From Metamycoplasma arthritidis (GTDB taxonomy: Bacteria > Bacillota_I > Bacilli_A > Mycoplasmatales > Metamycoplasmataceae): a stretch of DNA of 64,000 bases. The stretch spans positions 124,001 to 188,000 of the forward strand of contig NZ_LR215047.1 of the NCBI RefSeq assembly GCF_900660715.1. The letters are read 5' to 3'. The notes below the pieces were generated by a model. That model ran no database searches. It saw only the letters and a program-made list of their open reading frames with translations, and was not told where the DNA came from. Of this stretch, positions 57,043 through 64,000 are shown one piece after another (the first letter of the stretch is position 1; each line of letters starts with the position of its first letter). Both the position numbers and the translations under genes were made by a program.

Positions 57043-57402
57043 ATGCGTACAAGAGGCGGAATCGTAACCAAGAGAAGACGTAACAAATGACTAAAGCTAG
57101 CTAAAGGATATTGAGGACACAAATCAATTGGCTTCAAAGTCGCAAAGCAAGCTGTTGTTAAATCATGAACCTATGCATTTAGAGATCGTAAACAACTAAA
57201 ACGTGAATTTAGAAAACTATGAATTGCTAGAATCAACGCCGCTGCTAGACCACTTGGAATTACTTATTCAAGACTAATTGAAGGTCTAAAAGTAGCCAAT
57301 ATTCAAATTAATCGTAAAATGCTTTCTGAGCTTGCAATTAACTATCCAACTGCATTCTCACAAATCGTTGAAAAAGCAAAAACTTCATTAGCTAAAAAAT
57401 AG
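57043..57402 (+). CDS. rplT: 50S ribosomal protein L20 (119 aa)
   Basis: [50 protein letters not shown] and [22 protein letters not shown] are L20. Four Trp are TGA, so no long conventional open frame shows. GAAAGG lies 6 nt before ATG. A terminator follows. Confidence 0.97.
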
Positions 57403-57413
57403 TATTGAAAATC

Positions 57414-57456
57414 AAACTAACATTGGAACTTGCATTCTTGATGTTGGTTTTTTTAT
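57414..57456 (+). terminator. Terminator of the infC-rpmI-rplT operon
   Basis: AAACTAACAT (57414-57423) pairs with ATGTTGGTTT (57441-57450) with one G-T pair, then TTTTT. Confidence 0.65.
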
Positions 57457-57670
57457 TAATTTGACTGCTATTGAATTGATTTGATTTTGATTGAAAAGAA
57501 CATGAAAAAAAGAAGCATTATAGCAATTAGAAACTAAAAACTCTCTGATAATGATTTCCAAATTGTTAAGAATCATAGTGAATAATAATTCAATTTTCAA
57601 AATAAGATTGGATTCAATAACTTGAAGCCATTATGCAAACTAATAGAATTTTAAATTTATCATTATAGGT
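57456..57670. other. Degraded AT-rich stretch left of the transposase remnant
   Basis: No intact reading frame. It may hold unrecognisable remains of the upstream part of the IS30-type transposase. Confidence 0.35.
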
Positions 57671-57673
57671 TTT

Positions 57674-57862
57674 ATGCGTTTTATTGAAAAAGGAGATAAT
57701 AATAATATCAATAGATTGATTCGAAGATTTTGAAAAAAAGGCACTGATTTTAACACTATAAGTGATAGCGAAGTTCTTGAGGTTCAGAATAAAATAAACA
57801 ACATGCAAAGAGAAATATTTAATTGTAAATCCAGCTTGGAAATATATCAAAAATACATTTAA
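57674..57862 (+). pseudogene. C-terminal remnant of an IS30-family transposase
   Basis: Reads MRFIEKGDNNNINRLIRRFW, KKGTDFNTISDSEVLEV, KINNMQREIFNCKSSLEIYQ. This is the C-terminal end of IS30-type DDE transposases (typical ERGxNENxNGLIRRFFPKGTDF). The segment usually carrying the catalytic Glu reads NNIN here, so it is dead as well as truncated. TAA at 57862; TGA (Trp) inside. About 60 of an expected 300 or more residues remain. Confidence 0.7.
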
Positions 57863-58162
57863 ATAAAAAAATAGAAAGCATTTAATAAATGAGTAATTAA
57901 TAATTCTAGGTGTTGCACTTTATATTGCAATTTAGAAGCGTTTACTAGTAAATTTAGCATTATAAAATAAGGGAATTATAAAGCGCTTAAAAAAATGCAA
58001 CAAAAATTTTGTTTCATATATAAGCAAGAATGTATCAAGTAAAAAAACGTTAATGAACAATTTAGTGATTAATAAGGTTAAAATTTGATATAAATTGCAA
58101 TAAAAGAGAATTTTTTTGCCTATATGTTACAATTAGAAAAATAAAAGGAAGGGGTTTTAGAC
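57863..58162. other. Intergenic region of the accessory island
   Basis: AT-rich with the candidate terminal-repeat remnants. AGGAAGGGG around 58146-58154 precedes the TTG start of the next gene at 58163. No other gene is seen. Confidence 0.45.
57908..58102. repeat. Possible IS30-type terminal repeat remnants
   Basis: GGTGTTGCACTTTATATTGC (from 57909) resembles the ends of mycoplasma IS30-type elements. AAATTGCAATA at about 58090-58100 is the reverse complement of TATTGCAATTT within it. They could be remains of element ends, or of two insertions. Confidence 0.4.
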
Positions 58163-59191
58163 TTGACTTATATTGTAAAGTCAACCGAACGTCTACGTCC
58201 TATTGCTTCTGAAACAGAAACTAAGGCATTGCTATATCTTATGAGTTTTAGAGAAGATAGTAATGAAATACATTATTTTGTAGTTGATTTTTTTAACGAT
58301 TTAACTGGAATGTGTAAAATGGCAGATAAGATGTGAGATGTTCAATCAAAAGGAGCCAAAAATTCTTCGCCGAATATGATAGGAAAAGAGCTTGTTACCC
58401 TCTATAAAAATTATTTGAGCGATTTTGATTTTTCTTGTTTTATTTTATTTTTGGGCGGAATAAGTAATACGGTTAGATTGGATAATGATATTAATAGTTT
58501 TGGCATTTCCAATGTTAAAGAGTCTGCGTTGGGAAAGATAATAGAAGGGCTAAAAGAAGAATGCAAAAGCAAGTCATATACCAATAATTTAGAAGTTACG
58601 AATGATAAAATTATTGAGTTTTTGAAGAAGGTTCAATTTGTTGTAGATGATAAAGAAAAAAGCGAGTACGTAAAAAAGATACTTAGATTAAATCCTTCAA
58701 TTATCCCAAAGGATGAGGTTTTGGTAGCAATTTTTAACGAAATTATGCATGTGCAAAGTAGCAAAAAAAATAATAGAGTAGTTGAAGGCATTACGCTTTC
58801 ATTGCCAAATGATGTGATTAGTTATGGTAGACATTTAACTGTATCAGAAATCAAGGCATTGGTGTTAAATAGAATTTTAACTAAAGAAGTTGTTAATAGT
58901 AAATTGCCCATTTCATTTGAATCTATTTATCATAATTATCCTGAAGAAAATCGAATAAGCTTGCTTGAAGATTGCCAAAATGATTTTTCAAAAGCATTAT
59001 TTGATACTTCTTCACAAGATGATTATTGAAAATTGTTTGAAGAGGTATATAAATTAGTTACAAAGAATCCAAATGATGATATAAATGCAATTTTTAACAA
59101 GTTAGATCGTGATTTGAAAAAACGTTGTCGTCATTTTGATGCGTTATCCCTTAAGTACTTTATTTCCAAAATAAAGGATGGACTTGAATAA
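58163..59191 (+). CDS. Putative PD-(D/E)xK nuclease of DUF4297/Cap4 type (342 aa)
   Basis: Starts TTG 58163 after AGGAAGGGG. RPIASETETKALLYLM is followed by DFFNDLTG (Asp46) and KMWDVQSKG (Asp59, Gln61, Lys63). The D-then-QxK layout resembles Cap4/DUF4297 nuclease domains found as effectors of anti-phage systems. GKELVTLYKNYL and the later ILFLGGIS also fit. The C-terminal half is helical with no recognised domain. Trp are TGA. It shares one base with the next gene (TAATG), so nuclease and ATPase are co-translated. The family call rests on motif memory, not a search. Confidence 0.6.
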
Positions 59192-60798
59192 TGGTAATAA
59201 AATCAATTTTTATTGGAAATTCAACAGAAGCTTTTCTGGAGGATAAATTTGACGAAAAATTTAATATTTTATATAGTGGCGACAACAACAAAGGTAAAAC
59301 GATAGTTATCCAATCTATATTGTATTGCATGGGAAATAATCCGGTCTTCCCATCTTCTTTTAATTACGAGGAATTTTATTTCATTTTAACATTAGAATCA
59401 GATGGGGAATTCTTTGATATATGTAGGCGGAGAAACAACTTTGTCATTAAAAAGTCTCAAGAAATTTACGTATTTGATAATTTATCAGAGTTTAAAAACT
59501 ATTGAAGCAAAAACATACACGGGTTACCAATAATAATAAAAGACGGCAAAAAGAGACTTAGTGATTTGGAACTATTAGTACAAGTATTTTTTACTGGTCA
59601 AGATAAAAAAGTTACTCATGATATTCTTAATAAAGGCTGATTGAAAAAGAGTGACTTTATTAATATGTTGTATTCAATGGTCGGAATAGACAATGGTTTT
59701 GATACAAATCAAAGTATTGAAGAATTAAGAAATACAAAAGACAAGCTAAAAATAGAGAAAGATAATCTATTAAAAAAGAATAAAATATTAAAGAAAAACA
59801 ATATTGCTCTAGAGACTTTAAGTTATACCAACAAAAAACTAGCATTAGATGAAAAACTCAAAAAGATCGCGGATATTAAAGAGTCAATTATTATCTTGAA
59901 TAGCTACTCAAATAATGCAATTAAACATAAAACAAAAAATGAGTTGGTTCTAAAAGAATTGAAGTCTTTGAATAGGGCCATGAAAGTTGGGCAAATTTCT
60001 TGTATGAATTGTGGATCGAATCATATATTTTATGAAAGTGCGGGAGCAGAGTTTAATTTTGATATTTCAACGCCAGAAGTGAGGTCGCAAATTGTAAAAT
60101 CAATTGAAGAAAAAATTGATAATTATGAAGAAGAAATTAACCGTTTATCTGCTGAGGTAGCTATTCAACAAGAGAAAATGAATGAAATTTTGGAAACGGA
60201 AGATTTTTCGCTTGAAGAGTTGTTAATTGCTAAGATTAGTCTAAATGGTACACAGAATGACGACAAAAGACTAAGTGAAATTATGAAAGAAATTAAAAGT
60301 ATTGAAGAACAGATTGAGTTAGCTTCATCAAATAGTAAATCTATTAATGAAGAGTCAAAGGCAATATTAGAACGAATTGTTGATGAAATGAATTTATTCA
60401 ATGAATACATTGATCCTTCAATCACGAATCAATATAAAGATATTTTCACTCCAAAAAATAAAACTTATTCCGGAAGTGAAGGTACTCAGTTTCATTTGGC
60501 AAGAATGTATGCTTTTTCAAAAGTTCTAATGCACGATTATCCAATAGTGGTGGACTCATTTAGAGCAGAAGATCTTTCTACCGAAAGAGAACAAAGAGTT
60601 TTGGATAAATTTTCTGAACTTAAAAATCAAATTATTTTTACGACAACGTTGAAAGAAGAAGAAAATTTAAAGTATGATTCAATTGATGGAATAAACGGCA
60701 TTAATTATAGTGGACATAAAAACTATAAGATACTACAACAAGTATATGTGTGCGATTTCATGAAAAAGTTAGATTCAATGTCAATTCAAATAAAATAA
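59191..60798 (+). CDS. SMC/Rad50-like ABC ATPase of the nuclease module (535 aa)
   Basis: Walker A GDNNKGKT (residues 30-37) lies in an SMC/Rad50-like head (FNILYSGDNNKGKT, then QSILYCMGNNPVFP). A long coiled coil follows, interrupted by CMNC at residues 271-274, which resembles a Rad50 zinc hook at the coil tip, though a lone CxxC with a nearby His could also be a small zinc finger. Near the end, YSGSEGTQFHLARMYAFS (from residue 426) resembles the ABC signature, and IVVDSF (Asp455) is a Walker B with Ser where the catalytic Glu is usual. The pair looks like Lamassu LmuA/LmuB or an ABC-three-component system. TGA Trp occurs. Confidence 0.65.
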
Positions 60799-60873
60799 AA
60801 TACATAAAAAGCCGATGGAATAAGATTTGTCGTCTTTTTGTTTTTTTGCCAAAGCAAAAAAAAGAAATTTTCA

Positions 60874-60987
60874 ATGAAACAAAAATCATTAACATCAAAA
60901 CAAGCTATTTGTCATAATTTATTTTCTAAAGTTTGAACACCTTTGATTTCAATTGATGAAATTATAAGAGAACTAGAAGACGAATAA
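60874..60987 (+). CDS. Possible 37-residue peptide downstream of the ATPase
   Basis: MKQKSLTSKQAICHNLFSKV followed by WTPLISIDEIIRELEDE, stop TAA 60987, with one TGA (Trp). No clear ribosome-binding site (AAAGAAAT upstream). It could be a real small protein or a truncated fragment. I do not recognise it. Confidence 0.35.
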
Positions 60988-61004
60988 TAAAGCTGCAAAT
61001 AATT

Positions 61005-61028
61005 AAAACCGTACATCGGTTTTTTATT
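61005..61028 (+). terminator. Terminator of the accessory module
   Basis: AAAACCG (61005-61011) pairs with CGGTTTT (61017-61023) around TACAT, followed by T-rich sequence. Confidence 0.65.
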
Positions 61029-61157
61029 TTTTAAGCGATATTTCTATATTTTCTAATTAAAGCAGTTAGCATTTGCTTAAATACTATGCATGTTATGAAA
61101 TTAAACGTAAAGTGCGTTAGTTTTTATATTTATAATATTTCTATCAACAATATATAA

Positions 61158-62309
<1,152 letters not shown>

Positions 62310-62330
62310 AATATTGCTAAGGAGATTAAT

Positions 62331-64000
62331 ATGTTAAGCTCAAAACAAATTCGACAAATGTGACTTGATTTTTTTGCCTCGAAGAGGCATTTGGTCGTTC
62401 CTTCAAAATCGCTCATCCCCGTTAACGACCCTTCACTTCTATGAATTAACTCCGGGGTTGCTACTTTAAAAGATTATTTTAGTGGTAAAAAAATCCCTCC
62501 TGCTAAGCGTTTAACGAACTCACAAAAATCAATCCGTACTAATGACATTGAAAACGTTGGTGTCACTGCTCGTCACCATACTTTTTTTGAAATGTTAGGT
62601 AACTTTTCCATTGGTGATTATTTTAAAAAAGAAGCAATTAACTTTGGTTACGAGTTTATTTTTGATGTTTTAAAATTAGAAAAAGATCGCATTTATATTA
62701 CCTATTTTGCTGAAGACAAAGAAACTTATGAAACTTGAATTAAGTGTGGCATTAGCCCTGATCATTTAATTGCCGGCACAAGAGATACTAACTTTTGAGA
62801 TGTCGGCCAAGGTCCTTGCGGCCCTGATACTGAAATTTTTTACGATCGTGGTCCTAAATATGATTCTCGTGGCATTGAACTTCTTAAAGAAGATCTTGAA
62901 AATGACCGTTTTATTGAAATTTGAAACATTGTTTTTTCCCAATACAATAATGATGGTGAAAATAACTACAGCGAACTAATTTCTAAAAATATTGATACTG
63001 GCGCTGGCCTAGAGAGAATTGTTTCTATTATGCAAGATGCACCAACTAATTTTGACACTGACCTCTTCTTGCCAATTATTAAGGCTATTGAAAAACTAAC
63101 TTCATATAAATACGATATTAATAACTACTTCACTAAAGAAGCTAAACAAGCTAAAATTAATACTTATTTTAAAATTATCGCTGATCATATGCGGGCTTCG
63201 GTAAATGCAATTAATGATGGCGTTAGTCCTTCTAATGTGGGAAGAGGATACATTATTAGAAGACTAATTAGAAGATCTTATCGTGCTGGGATTTCGCTAG
63301 GCATTAGTGCTTCAAGTTTTTTATACAAATTGGTTAAGGTTGTTAAAGACTCACTAATCTATGAAATTGATGAAGAAAATGTTGCTAAGATAATCAAACA
63401 AGAAGAAGAGCTTTTTGCCAAAACTATTAAAGAAGGCGAAAAACTACTCGAAAATGAAATTAAAAAACATGGCACCGTTACTACCGAAATTGTGTTCAAA
63501 ATGTTTGATACCTACGGCTTTCCTATTGAACTTACTTCTGAAATTCTTAAAGAAAAAAATATTGCTATTAATTTAGAAGAATTTAAACAATATTTAAAAG
63601 AGCATCAAGAAAAATCACGGGGCAGTTTAGAAAGTGGCATGAATAAAGTAATTAACTCGCTAGCAACGATTCCGGGTTATGTTAGTGAATTCATTGGTTA
63701 TGACTTTTTAAAAAGTGCTTCAAAGATTTTGTATTTACTAGATGACCAAAAAGCAATTGCTCATGCCAATGATGATGAAATTAGTTACTTAATTTTGGAT
63801 AAAACGCCATTTTATGCAACAAGTGGTGGCCAAAATCATGATCATGGTTATTTAAAACAAGGCAACAACATAATTGAAGTTCTTGATGTTTTTAAAGACA
63901 AATACTGAAATCATGTGCATAAAGTTAAAGGCAGTATTGATGCATCACAACCAATTGAGTGTTATGTTGATGAGCCCAAACGATTAAATTTTGCTAGAAA
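62331..64000 (+). CDS. alaS: Alanyl-tRNA synthetase, N-terminal part (runs off the window)
   Basis: [94 protein letters not shown] and [16 protein letters not shown] are the AlaS catalytic core, continuing into the editing region at the right edge. AAGGAG lies upstream of ATG 62331, 21 nt after mnmA. Trp is TGA. About 556 residues are in the window. Confidence 0.97.

Noticed and set aside
57412..57850. Two minus-strand open frames after rplT
   Set aside because: One overlies the rplT terminator and the other lies antisense to the IS30 remnant; neither reads like a protein or has a start signal.

Overview
The window is mycoplasma (Mollicutes) DNA. It is strongly AT-rich, and almost every long reading frame continues through in-frame TGA read as Trp (translation table 4). 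It carries single-copy minimal-genome housekeeping genes and large surface-anchored coiled-coil proteins. The gene content and the Lmp-like giant proteins suggest the Mycoplasma hominis group, but I cannot fix the species from the sequence alone. Coordinates below join pieces that only look separate because TGA is not a stop here.

Layout. 1-3658: the start of cysS and a 989-residue anchored coiled-coil protein. 3965-6231: argS and an azoreductase. 6321-10150: a defence island with a decayed gene remnant, an AbiEi/AbiEii toxin-antitoxin pair, and a convergent restriction-modification pair. The methylase matches M.HhaI residue for residue at its key positions; the restriction gene has a one-base frameshift. 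10189-14166: a two-gene ABC exporter and rplK-rplA. 14741-21991: a 2416-residue anchored coiled-coil protein. 22310-26472: smpB, tmRNA, a 53-residue lipoprotein and secA. 26657-32449: a membrane protein, then the DNA-metabolism run dnaX-ybaB-recR-tmk-holB-rsmI. 32494-45518: tRNA-His, tdk, a YitT-like protein, ychF, tRNA-Trp, leuS, a YgjP-like metallopeptidase, two anchored proteins, rarA, pheST and cinA. 45599-52548: recA, ymdB, nusB, tlyA, csd-sufU, dinB and a nadD-yqeK fusion. 52877-55677: two more anchored coiled-coil proteins, converging. 56051-57402: the infC-rpmI-rplT operon with an AUU start and a structured leader. 57674-60987: an accessory island with an IS30 transposase remnant and a two-gene nuclease plus SMC/Rad50-like ATPase module. 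61197-64000: mnmA and the start of alaS.

Most notable points: (1) three minus-strand genes for cell-surface products each have a 13-14 base poly-T tract followed directly by G and a -10-like box, which suggests slippage-controlled promoters; (2) the HhaI-like system has an intact methylase and a frameshifted endonuclease; (3) the nuclease/SMC pair looks like an anti-phage system of the Lamassu/ABC-three-component type; (4) several housekeeping genes have a -10 box 7-8 nt before ATG and no Shine-Dalgarno, implying leaderless mRNAs; (5) an inverted repeat straddles the abiE promoter.
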